64,000 bases of DNA from Shewanella basaltis (GTDB lineage: Bacteria > Pseudomonadota > Gammaproteobacteria > Enterobacterales > Shewanellaceae), in the NCBI RefSeq assembly GCF_023283885.1, contig NZ_JAKILA010000006.1, forward strand, positions 124,001 through 188,000, given 5' to 3'. Made by a program: the position numbers and the translations under genes. Shown here in pieces: positions 38,264 to 48,465 of the stretch. How positions within the stretch are numbered: position 1 is the first letter of the stretch; the number at the start of each line of letters is the position of its first letter. The notes below the pieces were generated by a model, which saw only the letters and a list, made by a program, of their open reading frames with translations, ran no database searches and was not told the DNA's origin.

Positions 38264-38293
38264 CACAAAAAATCCCGCTAAAAGCGGGATTTA
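38264..38293 (-). terminator. gabT terminator
   Basis: AATCCCGC (38271-38278), loop TAAAA, GCGGGATT (38284-38291). Read leftward it ends in six T. Confidence 0.93.
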
Positions 38294-38317
38294 ATTGATT
38301 GTTTTTCAAACAGCACA

Positions 38318-39595
38318 TTAAGACGTAAACACGGTTTGAAATGTGCTGTCCATTATTGCTAATCCAGCCTCAATTTGCGCATCTGGCGCCGTTAGCGGCA
38401 CCAAAACGCGGATAACATTACCGTAGGTACCACAAGACAATAAAATCAAACCTCGGCTGCGTGCTTCAGCCAAAATTTTTGCACTATATTGTGGCGCAGG
38501 TTTGCCGTCTTCCATTAACTCGATGGCAATCATCGCGCCTAAACCACGAACATCAGCAATGTGCGGATATTTTGCTTGCATACCTGTTAATGCCGATTTG
38601 AGCTTTTGGCCAACATCATTTGCACGAGTCAGTAACTGCTCTTGTTCAAACACTTCAATCACCGCAAGCGCAGCGGCGCAGGCTAACGGACTCCCACCAT
38701 AGGTGCCACCTAAGCCACCTGCAGTAATTGCGTCCATCACTTCAGCTTTACCGGTAATGCCTGATAATGGAAAACCGCCCGCTATCGACTTTGCAAAGGT
38801 GGTAATATCTGCTGCAACGCCCATTTGTTCCATCGCAAAGAATGTGCCTGTTCGACCCGCACCGGTTTGCACTTCGTCAGCAATCAATACAATACCGTGA
38901 TTGTCGCACAGTTCACGCAAACGCTTCATAAATGAAGGTGTCGCGGCATAAAAACCGCCTTCACCTTGTACAGGTTCCAAAATAATGGCAGCGATATCAC
39001 TCGGTTCTGCATCATTTTTAAAAATACGTTCAATTGACTCAATCGCATCATCTTCAGATACGCCATGCATTTCGCACGGAAACTCTGCACGAAACACATT
39101 GGCCGACATCAATCCCATGCCTTTACTGTACGGAGCCACTTTACCGGTTAACGCTAACGCCGCCATAGTACGCCCATGGTAACCCGAGGTAAATGCGATC
39201 ACACCTGCACGCTTAGTGTAGGCTCGTGCAACCTTAACCGCATTTTCAACGGCTTCTGAACCACTGGTAAATAGGGCTGTTTTTTTCGCAAAATCACCTG
39301 GCACTAAATGGTTGAGTTTTTCACATACTGCGATGTAACTTTCGTAGCCTAACACCATAAAACAGGTGTGTGAGAAAGCATCTAACTGTGCTGCAACCGC
39401 GGCTTTCACTTTAGGGTGTAAGTGGCCCGTATTAAGCACGGCAATACCACCCGCAAAATCGATATATTCGCGGCCTTCAACATCCCACACTGTGGCATTT
39501 TCTGCACGTTCAGTAAAAATAGGGTGAATTTGCCCAACACCTTGCGCTACAGCCGCTTGGCGACGCGCCATTAGTCCATCGTTTGTTTTAGTCAT
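38318..39595 (-). CDS. gabT: 4-aminobutyrate:2-oxoglutarate transaminase
   Basis: GabT converts GABA to succinic semialdehyde. The 425-residue fold-type I PLP enzyme has FTSGSEAVENAVKVARA, FTSGYHGRTMAAL, ILEPVQGEGGF, LIADEVQTGAGRTGTFFA and the PLP lysine in TTFAKSIAGGFPLSG. These are GabT/PuuE-type motifs rather than ornithine-aminotransferase ones. It follows gabD on the same strand after 11 bp, so the last two steps from GABA to succinate are cotranscribed. It could equally be named puuE by its pathway. Confidence 0.94.
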   Translation of the reverse strand: MTKTNDGLMARRQAAVAQGVGQIHPIFTERAENATVWDVEGREYIDFAGGIAVLNTGHLHPKVKAAVAAQLDAFSHTCFMVLGYESYIAVCEKLNHLVPGDFAKKTALFTSGSEAVENAVKVARAYTKRAGVIAFTSGYHGRTMAALALTGKVAPYSKGMGLMSANVFRAEFPCEMHGVSEDDAIESIERIFKNDAEPSDIAAIILEPVQGEGGFYAATPSFMKRLRELCDNHGIVLIADEVQTGAGRTGTFFAMEQMGVAADITTFAKSIAGGFPLSGITGKAEVMDAITAGGLGGTYGGSPLACAAALAVIEVFEQEQLLTRANDVGQKLKSALTGMQAKYPHIADVRGLGAMIAIELMEDGKPAPQYSAKILAEARSRGLILLSCGTYGNVIRVLVPLTAPDAQIEAGLAIMDSTFQTVFTS

Positions 39596-39606
39596 AACCC
39601 ACTCCC

Positions 39607-41055
39607 TTACACTGACATGCAGATATATTTCATTTCTAGGTATTCTTCAATACCAAACTTAGACCCTTCTCGGCCCAACCCAGAGGATTTAATACCACCA
39701 AAGGGCGCAACTTCGGTCGAGATTAATCCGGTATTTACGCCCACCATGCCATACTCAAGCGCTTCTGCAACTTTGTAGACCAGTGAAATGTCTCGGCCAT
39801 AAAAATACGCCGCTAAGCCAAACTCGGTGTCATTAGCCTGCTTGATAACATCGTCAACCGTGTCAAATTTAAATAACGGCGCTAATGGGCCAAAGGTTTC
39901 CTCTTTAGCAACCAGCATCGACTTGTCAACATCACGTAGAATCGTAGGCTCAAAGAAAAAACCACCTAAACTGTGGGGCTTGCCGCCAACCACAACGCTG
40001 GCTCCTTTGGCCAAAGCATCGGTTAAATGGCTTTGTACTTTTGCCACTGCGGCTTGATTAATTAACGGGCCAATATTCACCCCGTCATCTGTGCCTATAC
40101 CCACATTGAGCTTAGCCACTGCGGCGGCAAATTTTTGCGTAAACTGCTCGTACACGCCTGCCTGAACATAGATACGGTTAGCACATACACAGGTTTGCCC
40201 AGCATTGCGATATTTAGCAATCATGGCGCCTTCAACTGCGGCGTCAATATCGGCATCGTCAAATACAATAAACGGTGCATTGCCGCCTAACTCAAGCGAC
40301 AGTTTTTTAAGCGTTGGCGCGCATTGCTCCATTAATGTTATGCCAACAGCTGTTGAGCCCGTAAACGACAACTTACGCACTACCGGGCTTTTGCAAAGTG
40401 TATTGCCAATGGCAATAGCATCACCTGTGACCACACTAAACACACCAGCAGGAATACCTGCACGATGAGCAAGTTCAGCTAATGCTAGTGCGGTAAAAGG
40501 CGTTTGCGGCGCAGGTTTAACAATCATGGTGCAACCTGCTGCAAGTGCGGGGGCGGCTTTACGGGTGATCATGGCCGCAGGGAAATTCCATGGCGTTATT
40601 GCTGCTGTCACGCCAACAGGTTGTTTAATCACTGTCAGCCTTTTATCGGCTTGATGCCCAGGAATCGTGTCGCCATAAATACGCTTGGCTTCTTCAGCAA
40701 ACCATTCAACAAATGAGGCGGCATAAGTCACCTCGCCTTTGGCTTCTGCCAAAGGTTTACCTTGCTCGGTGGTCATCATTAACGCTAAGTCATCTGCGTG
40801 CTGGTGCATTAACTCAAACCAACGACGCAACTTTTGGCTGCGCTCTTTTGCTGTTAGCGCTCGCCAGGCTGGTAATGCTTGGTTTGCTGCAGTGATTGCG
40901 GCTTGAGTTTCAGCTGCGCCCATCACAGGCACATGACCAATTAACTCTTGGTTGGCAGGGTTATGGATAGCCACAGTTTCACCACTGTCGGCACCAACCC
41001 AAACACCGTCGATATAGCATTGCTCATGCAATAAGCTTGGATCATTTAAAATCAC
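39607..41055 (-). CDS. gabD: NAD(P)-dependent succinate-semialdehyde dehydrogenase
   Basis: GabD oxidises succinic semialdehyde to succinate. The 482-residue aldehyde dehydrogenase has the coenzyme segment ITPWNFPAAMITRKAAPALAA and VKPAPQTP, the catalytic glutamate in LELGGNAPFIVF and the catalytic cysteine in NAGQTCVCANR, a GabD I-type context with a second Cys two positions later. Length equals that of E. coli GabD (482). Located between the first puuB and gabT, on the same strand. Confidence 0.95.
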   Translation of the reverse strand: MILNDPSLLHEQCYIDGVWVGADSGETVAIHNPANQELIGHVPVMGAAETQAAITAANQALPAWRALTAKERSQKLRRWFELMHQHADDLALMMTTEQGKPLAEAKGEVTYAASFVEWFAEEAKRIYGDTIPGHQADKRLTVIKQPVGVTAAITPWNFPAAMITRKAAPALAAGCTMIVKPAPQTPFTALALAELAHRAGIPAGVFSVVTGDAIAIGNTLCKSPVVRKLSFTGSTAVGITLMEQCAPTLKKLSLELGGNAPFIVFDDADIDAAVEGAMIAKYRNAGQTCVCANRIYVQAGVYEQFTQKFAAAVAKLNVGIGTDDGVNIGPLINQAAVAKVQSHLTDALAKGASVVVGGKPHSLGGFFFEPTILRDVDKSMLVAKEETFGPLAPLFKFDTVDDVIKQANDTEFGLAAYFYGRDISLVYKVAEALEYGMVGVNTGLISTEVAPFGGIKSSGLGREGSKFGIEEYLEMKYICMSV

Positions 41056-41117
41056 AGCGCTCTCCTACTCATTCGATTAAAACTGTTCCTTAAACCCGCA
41101 TCTACTCTGAATTAAGG

Positions 41118-42404
41118 CTAAACACCAAACTTGTCACGCATGGTGTAATACCAAGCACCTAATGCACTAAACGGCACTCTCAGTGCGTGCCCACCTGGGA
41201 ATGGGTAATGTGGTAATGCCGCAAAAGCATCAAACCTTGTGGCTTGACCATTAAGCATTTCTGCAATTAACTTACCTGCCAAATGGGTATAAGTGACCCC
41301 ATGACCACTACAGCCTTGTGAGTAGTAAATATTATGACCAATACGGCCCACTTGTGGTAAACGCGACAGTGTCATTAAAAAGTTACCCGTCCAGGCGTAA
41401 TCCACTTTAACCCCTTTGAGCTGAGGGAAGGTTTTTAACAACTTGGGCATAATTAACGCTTCAACATTGGCCGGATCGCGGGCGCCATAAACAACCCCAC
41501 CACCAAATATGAGTCGCTTATCGCCACTTAAGCGGTAGTAATCGAGTAAATAGTTACAGTCTTCTACGCAGTAATCTTGAGGCAGTAAACTGGCAGCCAC
41601 ATCGTCTGACAAGGGCTCCGTAGTAATAACCTGAGTTCCGCACGGCATTGATTTCGCTTGCAGTTCGGGTAATAACTTACCTAAATAGGCATTACCAGCA
41701 ACCACCACAAACTTACATTTCACTTGCCCTTTTGCGGTGTGAACTATCGGCGATTCGCCGTCATCAACTTTAATCACTGCGGAATCTTCAAAAATGAAAC
41801 CACCTAATGACTCAACCGCGCGCGCTTCACCTAAAGCTAAATTGAGCGGATGAATGTGGCCGCCGCTTTTATCTAGCAATCCACCGACATATAAATCAGT
41901 ATTGACCACATTACGAATGCCGTCTTTATCGAGCATCTCTAGATGATTGTGGTGACCGTGTGCTTCCCACAGTTTTTTCTGTGACTGTAAATGGCCCATT
42001 TGCTTGGCATTCAGGGCGGCAAACACTCCACCGTCTTTTAAATCACAGTCAATATTATATTTGGCAATACGCTCACGAATAATTTGGCCGCCTTCAAACG
42101 CCATTTGACCAAATAATTTGCCTTGCTCTTTACCAACCACGTTTTCAATGGTGTCGATATCTCGGCTAAATGAGTTAACAATTTGCCCACCGTTTCGGCC
42201 CGATGCGCCCCAACCAATACGAGCAGCCTCAAGGATGACCACTTTCATGCCGCTTTCTAATAAATGCAGCGCCGATGACAACCCGGTATATCCCGCACCA
42301 ATGATACAAACATCGGTTTCTATTGAAGATTCTAAACGAGGGCGTTCGACTTTATCATTAGCCGACGCAGCATAATATGAACTAGCGTGAGGTGTGGCGG
42401 ACAT
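41118..42404 (-). CDS. puuB: Gamma-glutamylputrescine oxidase (PuuB/OrdL family), copy 1
   Basis: A 428-residue FAD-dependent oxidoreductase of the DAO fold. PuuB oxidises gamma-glutamylputrescine to gamma-glutamyl-gamma-aminobutyraldehyde, releasing ammonia and H2O2. The FAD Rossmann motif is CIIGAGYTGLSSALHLLESG near 33-52, followed by ARIGWGASGRNGGQI, and a C-terminal YYSQGCSGHGVTYTHLAGKLIAE closes the FAD site. It is paralogous to the gene at 51805. It is read with gabD and gabT, 62 bp apart. Upstream lies a GTGT/ACAC palindrome shared in part with the other copy. Confidence 0.92.
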   Translation of the reverse strand: MSATPHASSYYAASANDKVERPRLESSIETDVCIIGAGYTGLSSALHLLESGMKVVILEAARIGWGASGRNGGQIVNSFSRDIDTIENVVGKEQGKLFGQMAFEGGQIIRERIAKYNIDCDLKDGGVFAALNAKQMGHLQSQKKLWEAHGHHNHLEMLDKDGIRNVVNTDLYVGGLLDKSGGHIHPLNLALGEARAVESLGGFIFEDSAVIKVDDGESPIVHTAKGQVKCKFVVVAGNAYLGKLLPELQAKSMPCGTQVITTEPLSDDVAASLLPQDYCVEDCNYLLDYYRLSGDKRLIFGGGVVYGARDPANVEALIMPKLLKTFPQLKGVKVDYAWTGNFLMTLSRLPQVGRIGHNIYYSQGCSGHGVTYTHLAGKLIAEMLNGQATRFDAFAALPHYPFPGGHALRVPFSALGAWYYTMRDKFGV

Positions 42405-42502
42405 AGCGCTTCCTTTGTGGGTTCAAAACAAAAAATAACTACTTCATCGTACACTTAAGCCTATTTAAAAACTAGCTTATAAAACATAATTATTGACACT
42501 TT

Positions 42503-42520
42503 GTGTAATATATTTAACAC
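42503..42520. promoter_or_regulatory. Operator-like palindrome upstream of puuB copy 1
   Basis: An 18-bp GTGT-N10-ACAC palindrome. On the leftward strand it reads GTGTTAAATATATTACAC. The GTGTTAAATA core recurs upstream of the second puuB gene at 51708. No regulator can be assigned. Confidence 0.45.
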
Positions 42521-42539
42521 CCAGAGCGGTGAACATGTT

Positions 42540-42569
42540 AAAAAAAAGCCACACTCTGTGAGCGTGGCC
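42540..42569 (-). terminator. Terminator of the pot operon
   Basis: GCCAC (42548-42552) and GTGGC (42564-42568), with inner CTC/GAG pairing across one mismatch. Read leftward it ends in eight T, 24 bp after potI. Confidence 0.9.
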
Positions 42570-42591
42570 TTGGTATAAGTAATAAACGCTA

Positions 42592-43407
42592 TTACTCCAT
42601 CGCTTCTCTAGACTTTTTCTCTGCACGCCTTGCTAAATACCAAGATAAGAACGCGACTAAAGACACACTTAAAATGATAATCGTTGCCAAGGCGTTAATT
42701 TTAGGTGATACCCCTAAACGCACTGACGAGAACACCACCATAGGCAACGTAGTCGAGCCTGGGCCTGATGCAAAGCTGGCAATCACTAAGTCATCTAACG
42801 ATAAGCTAAACGACAAAAACCACCCTGCAATAAGGGCGGGTGAAATCATCGGCACTGTGATCAAAAAGAAGGTTTTTAATCGTGTAGCACCTAAGTCCAT
42901 TGCGGCCTCTTCAATTGACAAGTCCAACTCGCGCAAACGTGAAGACACAACCACAGCAACATAAGCCGCACAAAACGTAGAATGAGCAATCCATACGGTT
43001 AACATGCCACGCTCGGCTGGCCAACCAAGTAAGTCGGCCATTTCAACAAACAACAGCAATAACGACAAACCGGTAATAACCTCTGGCATAACCAGAGGCG
43101 CGGTGATCATATTAGACAAGGTTAGCTTGGCCCAAGAGCGACGAAAGCGTGTCATCACAAAAGCTGCCATGGTGCCAATAATCACAGCCATGGTCGCACT
43201 GTAAAAAGCAATACGTAGGCTGGTCCACACGGCTTCAAGTATTTGCGTATCTTGAAATAATTCACCGTACCATTTTGGCGAAAACCCACTCCATACTGTC
43301 ACCAGTTTTGATTCGTTAAATGAGTAAATGACCAAAATAAACATTGGCGCATATAAAAACAGTAAACCAAACCACAACATCACTTTAGAGAAACTTAACT
43401 TCTTCAT
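42592..43407 (-). CDS. potI: Putrescine ABC transporter permease PotI
   Basis: A 271-residue inner-membrane permease with six helices and the EAA loop IEEAAMDLGATRLKTFFLITVPMISPALIAG that contacts the ATPase. It matches PotI of the E. coli PotFGHI putrescine system. Its ATG overlaps the potH stop (ATGA), so the two permeases are translated together. Last gene of potFGHI, followed by a terminator. Confidence 0.95.
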   Translation of the reverse strand: MKKLSFSKVMLWFGLLFLYAPMFILVIYSFNESKLVTVWSGFSPKWYGELFQDTQILEAVWTSLRIAFYSATMAVIIGTMAAFVMTRFRRSWAKLTLSNMITAPLVMPEVITGLSLLLLFVEMADLLGWPAERGMLTVWIAHSTFCAAYVAVVVSSRLRELDLSIEEAAMDLGATRLKTFFLITVPMISPALIAGWFLSFSLSLDDLVIASFASGPGSTTLPMVVFSSVRLGVSPKINALATIIILSVSLVAFLSWYLARRAEKKSREAME

Positions 43408-44303
43408 ACATCGTTCTCCATGTTACGTGACTGATAACGGTGGAATAAGGTGATTGGAATAATTAACAGCGCTAACATCACAATGGCAAGTGACGAGGCT
43501 ACAGGCCAATCACGGTTGTTAAAGAACTCTTGCCACAATACTTTACCAATCATTAATGAGTCTGGGCCGCCTAACAACTCAGGGATAACAAACTCACCAA
43601 CAGCAGGAATAAACACTAACATAGAGCCTGCAATCACACCGCCCATTGACAATGGTAAGGTGATCTTCCAAAAAGTGTTAAAGCTACTTGAGCCTAAATC
43701 AGACGCCGCCTCAATCAAGCTTAAATCTAATTTCACTAACGTTGCGTACAAGGGCAATATCATAAACGGCAAGTAAGCGTAAATAATCCCGATATATACC
43801 GCAAAGTTAGTGTTGAGCATTTGGATGGGCTCTGAAATAACACCTAACCACATTAAGGCATTATTAATTAAGCCATTGTTGCTTAAAATCCCCATCCAGG
43901 CGTAAATACGGATTAAAAATGATGTCCAAGACGGTAACATTACCAGTAACAATAACACCGTTTGTATACGTGCAGGTGCTCTAGCAATGGCGTACGCCAT
44001 CGGAAACCCTAAAATTAAACACCCTAACGTTGCTACAAACGCCATTTTTAATGAGGTGAGATACGCCATGTAGTACATTGAGTCTTGCAGTAACAGCAAA
44101 TAGTTACCCAAGTTCAGTGCAATATTGAGCATTTCATCTGCATAGCTAAATGTTGCTTCGTAAGGCGGAATCGCAATTGCGGCAGAAGAAAAACTCAACT
44201 TGAGCACAATGGCAAACGGCAACGCAAAAAACATCAATAACCACAGGTAGGGCACCCCCATGGTCAAATGGCGTCCTTTGATCATATTCAGTGGATTCTT
44301 CAT
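43404..44303 (-). CDS. potH: Putrescine ABC transporter permease PotH
   Basis: A 299-residue permease with six or seven hydrophobic helices and the EAA loop LIEAASDLGSSSFNTFWKITLPLSMGG near 205-230. ATG at 44303 is chosen because it overlaps the potG stop in ATGA form; the longer in-frame ORF would overlap potG by 60 bases with non-family residues. It forms the membrane channel with PotI. Confidence 0.95.
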   Translation of the reverse strand: MKNPLNMIKGRHLTMGVPYLWLLMFFALPFAIVLKLSFSSAAIAIPPYEATFSYADEMLNIALNLGNYLLLLQDSMYYMAYLTSLKMAFVATLGCLILGFPMAYAIARAPARIQTVLLLLVMLPSWTSFLIRIYAWMGILSNNGLINNALMWLGVISEPIQMLNTNFAVYIGIIYAYLPFMILPLYATLVKLDLSLIEAASDLGSSSFNTFWKITLPLSMGGVIAGSMLVFIPAVGEFVIPELLGGPDSLMIGKVLWQEFFNNRDWPVASSLAIVMLALLIIPITLFHRYQSRNMENDV

Positions 44304-45436
44304 GAGTTTAATACAACCCCGCTGCTGTCTTCCCAACTGATGTACACCTCTTCTTCCCACGTTGGGTGGTCAGCGCGGCGTTCGCGATTAATCATTGAGC
44401 ATTGCACTATTTGATTGTTTTTAAGCTTAATGTAATACACAGACAAACCACCTAAATAGGCGATGTCGTGAACAACACCGTGAGCCCAGTTGTATTCGCT
44501 AGCTGGTTTTTCACGAGTAATAATGGTTTTTTCTGGGCGCAGTGCCAAAAAGACGTTTTTATTTTCAAGGCTGGTTGAAATACCGTGGCCAATATAAAAC
44601 TCACGGTCTAACGTGGTTGATTTGATAATGGCGTGGTCAACTTCATCGGCAATAATCTCACCTTCAAATAAATTAACCGTACCAATAAACTCTGCAACCA
44701 TTCGGCTGGCTGGTGACTCGTAAATGTCTGTTGGGCTACCGGTTTGCGCTATCCAACCTTCATGCATAATTGAAATACGACCAGCCATGGTCATGGCTTC
44801 TTCTTGGTCATGGGTAACCATCACGCAAGTCACGCCTACGGCTTCTAAAATATCGACCACTTCTAATTGCATTTGGGTACGCAGTTTTTTGTCTAACGCG
44901 CCCATTGGCTCGTCAAGCAATAATAGTTTAGGACGCTTAGCAAGTGAGCGTGCTAAGGCCACACGCTGACGCTGGCCACCCGATAACTGATGCGGCTTAC
45001 GTTTGCCAAATTTTTCCATGTGCACCAGTTTAAGCATTTCTTTTACGCGCACTTCAATCTCTGCTTTTGGCATTTTGTCTTGTTTAAGACCAAATGCGAT
45101 ATTTTGCTCAACCGTCATGTGCGGGAACAAGGCATAAGATTGAAACATCATGTTAATAGGACGTTCGTACGGTGGCATATCAGTAATGTCGACACCATCA
45201 AGAAAAATACGCCCTGCGGTCGGTTTTTCAAAGCCTGCTAACATGCGTAACAAAGTAGATTTACCTGATCCAGAACCACCTAACAAGGCAAAAATTTCAC
45301 CTTTATTTATGGTCAATGAAACATCATCTACTGCACGTACATCGTCAAATAGCTTGCTTACACGATCAATCTTAACCAGGACTTGTTCTTGCGTCTTTGT
45401 GCTTGGTTTATTAGTGACGCCCGAGGTGTTTCCCAT
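44300..45436 (-). CDS. potG: Putrescine ABC transporter ATP-binding protein PotG
   Basis: A 378-residue ABC ATPase. Walker A is GGSGSGKST near 54-62, the signature LSGGQRQRVALARSL and Walker B KLLLLDEPMGALD follow, and the D/H-loop region is VTHDQEEAMTMAG. The C-terminal ~130 residues form the TOBE regulatory domain typical of the spermidine/putrescine group. It is preceded by a hairpin after potF and overlaps potH at its end. Confidence 0.96.
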   Translation of the reverse strand: MGNTSGVTNKPSTKTQEQVLVKIDRVSKLFDDVRAVDDVSLTINKGEIFALLGGSGSGKSTLLRMLAGFEKPTAGRIFLDGVDITDMPPYERPINMMFQSYALFPHMTVEQNIAFGLKQDKMPKAEIEVRVKEMLKLVHMEKFGKRKPHQLSGGQRQRVALARSLAKRPKLLLLDEPMGALDKKLRTQMQLEVVDILEAVGVTCVMVTHDQEEAMTMAGRISIMHEGWIAQTGSPTDIYESPASRMVAEFIGTVNLFEGEIIADEVDHAIIKSTTLDREFYIGHGISTSLENKNVFLALRPEKTIITREKPASEYNWAHGVVHDIAYLGGLSVYYIKLKNNQIVQCSMINRERRADHPTWEEEVYISWEDSSGVVLNS

Positions 45437-45560
45437 AATACTGCTCCGCCTTTTGGAGTATGTGTACCATAACGATCAAAAAGTGTTGTTACGCACACAG
45501 TTAACCATTTTGTAAATAGGCTAAATTAGCCAAATAAAGTATACAAACAAGTGTAAAAAG

Positions 45561-45582
45561 TAGGGCGAGTTACCTCGCCCTA
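45561..45582 (-). terminator. Intercistronic hairpin between potF and potG
   Basis: TAGGGCGAG (45561-45569), loop TTAC, CTCGCCCTA (45574-45582). Read leftward it is followed by CTTTTTACAC. A partial terminator or 3' stabiliser here would keep the binding protein in excess over the membrane components. Confidence 0.8.
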
Positions 45583-45592
45583 GTGCATCAGA

Positions 45593-46798
<1,206 letters not shown>

Positions 46799-46867
46799 CT
46801 ACCACTTAACTATGCATCGGTATGATTACAGCAACGGCATCCGCTCCCATAATTTTGCGGATTTTAT

Positions 46868-46907
46868 CAAAAACATTTTCGATTACCAGATGGTAGAAAT
46901 GTTTTTG
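46868..46907. promoter_or_regulatory. 40-bp nested palindrome between spuC and potF
   Basis: CAAAAACATTT (46868-46878) mirrors AAATGTTTTTG (46897-46907) and TACCA (46884-46888) mirrors TGGTA (46891-46895). It lies 175-215 bp before potF and 46-85 bp after spuC. It could be an operator for potF or a 3' hairpin of spuC. The rest of this 259-bp gap has no clear element. Confidence 0.6.
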
Positions 46908-46952
46908 GTTAAAAAATCACAATTTCACAATATTCATTCACCATCATCGGCG

Positions 46953-48338
46953 TCATTTAGCTTGCACATATTGATAAGTGTCGTTTAATGCTTGGGTGGC
47001 CATTGCCACTAACGCATCAATTTCGGCATGACTAATGGTTAATGGAGGCGAAATAATCATAGTATCGCCTACCGAACGCATCACCAACCCATGATGAATA
47101 CAAGCATCGCGACAAAACATGCCCACCGCCATATTCGAATCAAACCGTTGATGAGTGGCCTTATCTTTAACCAGTTCAATCGCAGCGACTAATCCAATGC
47201 CACGCACCTCCCCCACTAATGGGTGTTCGGCTAACTGTTGCAAGGCCGACTGTAAATAAGGTGATGTGTCTGTTGCCACGCGCTCAACGAGTTTTTCTTG
47301 TTCAATAATGCGGATATTCTCTAAAGCTGCGGCAGCGGCAACCGGATGCCCTGAGTAAGTAAAACCATGGGTAAATTCGCCACATTCTTGCTTAATCACA
47401 TTAGCCACTTTGTCTGACACTATTACGCCACCCATTGGCACATAACCAGAGGTCATGCCCTTGGCGATAGAGATTAAATCGGGCTGTAAATCAAAATATT
47501 GTGCAGCAAACCATTTGCCCGTGCGGCCAAAGCCGCTGATCACTTCATCGAGAATAAATAAAATATCGTATTTAGCTAGAATTCGTTTAATTTCTGGCCA
47601 GTATGTCGATGGCGGAATAATCACCCCACCTGCGCCTTGAAAAGGCTCAGCGATAAATGCCGCGACATTGTCTTCGCCAAGTTCAAGAATTTTGGCCTCC
47701 AGTGCTTGTGCAGCTTGTAACCCAAAGGCGTCTGGTGATAGCCCTTTACTTTCAGCGTACCAATAGGGTTGAGCAATATGCACAATCCCTGGAATAGGCA
47801 AGTCACCTTGTTCATGCATGCCCGACATGCCACCTAAACTGGCGCCAGCAACGGTTGAGCCATGATATGCATTGACTCGGCTAATAATGGTTTTTTTGTT
47901 TGGTTTACCTTTAAGGTCCCAATAGCGTCTAACCATACGTAAATTGGTGTCATTTGACTCAGAACCTGAGCCAGTAAAAAACACATTATTCATATGTTGT
48001 GGCGCAAGTGATGCTATTTTTTGGGCTAACTCAATTGCAGGCGGATGTGAACATTGAAAGAAACTATTGTAAAACGGCAGTTGTTGCATTTGCTTAGCAA
48101 CGGCATCCACAATAGATTGACGGCCATACCCCACATTAACACACCACAGGCCTGCCATGGCATCAAGCAGCTTATGCCCCATCACATCCCATAAATACAC
48201 ACCTTGGGCTCGCTCAATAACACGAGTGCCTTTTTCGGCTAAGCCTTTTGAGTCAGTAAACGGGTGAATAAAATGTTGCTTATCAGCCGCTTGTAAATCA
48301 GCAAGCTGTTGCTGTTGGGTGAGTAATGAAGTCGACAT
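46953..48338 (-). CDS. spuC: Putrescine-pyruvate aminotransferase SpuC-like
   Basis: A 461-residue class III PLP aminotransferase. Family markers are [11 protein letters not shown] near the N-terminus, [55 protein letters not shown] and the PLP lysine in [15 protein letters not shown]. This is the SpuC/YgjG-neighbour type that transfers the amino group of putrescine (or other polyamines) to pyruvate, giving 4-aminobutanal. The role fits its place between puuA and potF. Related omega-transaminases are hard to separate by reading alone. Confidence 0.88.
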   Translation of the reverse strand: MSTSLLTQQQQLADLQAADKQHFIHPFTDSKGLAEKGTRVIERAQGVYLWDVMGHKLLDAMAGLWCVNVGYGRQSIVDAVAKQMQQLPFYNSFFQCSHPPAIELAQKIASLAPQHMNNVFFTGSGSESNDTNLRMVRRYWDLKGKPNKKTIISRVNAYHGSTVAGASLGGMSGMHEQGDLPIPGIVHIAQPYWYAESKGLSPDAFGLQAAQALEAKILELGEDNVAAFIAEPFQGAGGVIIPPSTYWPEIKRILAKYDILFILDEVISGFGRTGKWFAAQYFDLQPDLISIAKGMTSGYVPMGGVIVSDKVANVIKQECGEFTHGFTYSGHPVAAAAALENIRIIEQEKLVERVATDTSPYLQSALQQLAEHPLVGEVRGIGLVAAIELVKDKATHQRFDSNMAVGMFCRDACIHHGLVMRSVGDTMIISPPLTISHAEIDALVAMATQALNDTYQYVQAK

Positions 48339-48352
48339 ATTTGTTTCCTTTT

Positions 48353-48383
48353 AAGCAGGTAACAAAATCATGGTTACCTGCTT
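48353..48383. promoter_or_regulatory. Leader hairpin before spuC
   Basis: AAGCAGGTAAC (48353-48363) and GTTACCTGCTT (48373-48383) pair perfectly around a nine-base loop, ending a few bases before the spuC Shine-Dalgarno AAAAGGA. There is no T run on the spuC strand. It can act as an RNA stability or translation-control element between puuA and spuC. Confidence 0.65.
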
Positions 48384-48465
48384 ATTCACAACCAAGAGCA
48401 CTATCGTTTTAAATAGGCCCATTAACATTTCACATTGCCAATAACGTGTTGATACAAAACGATGA

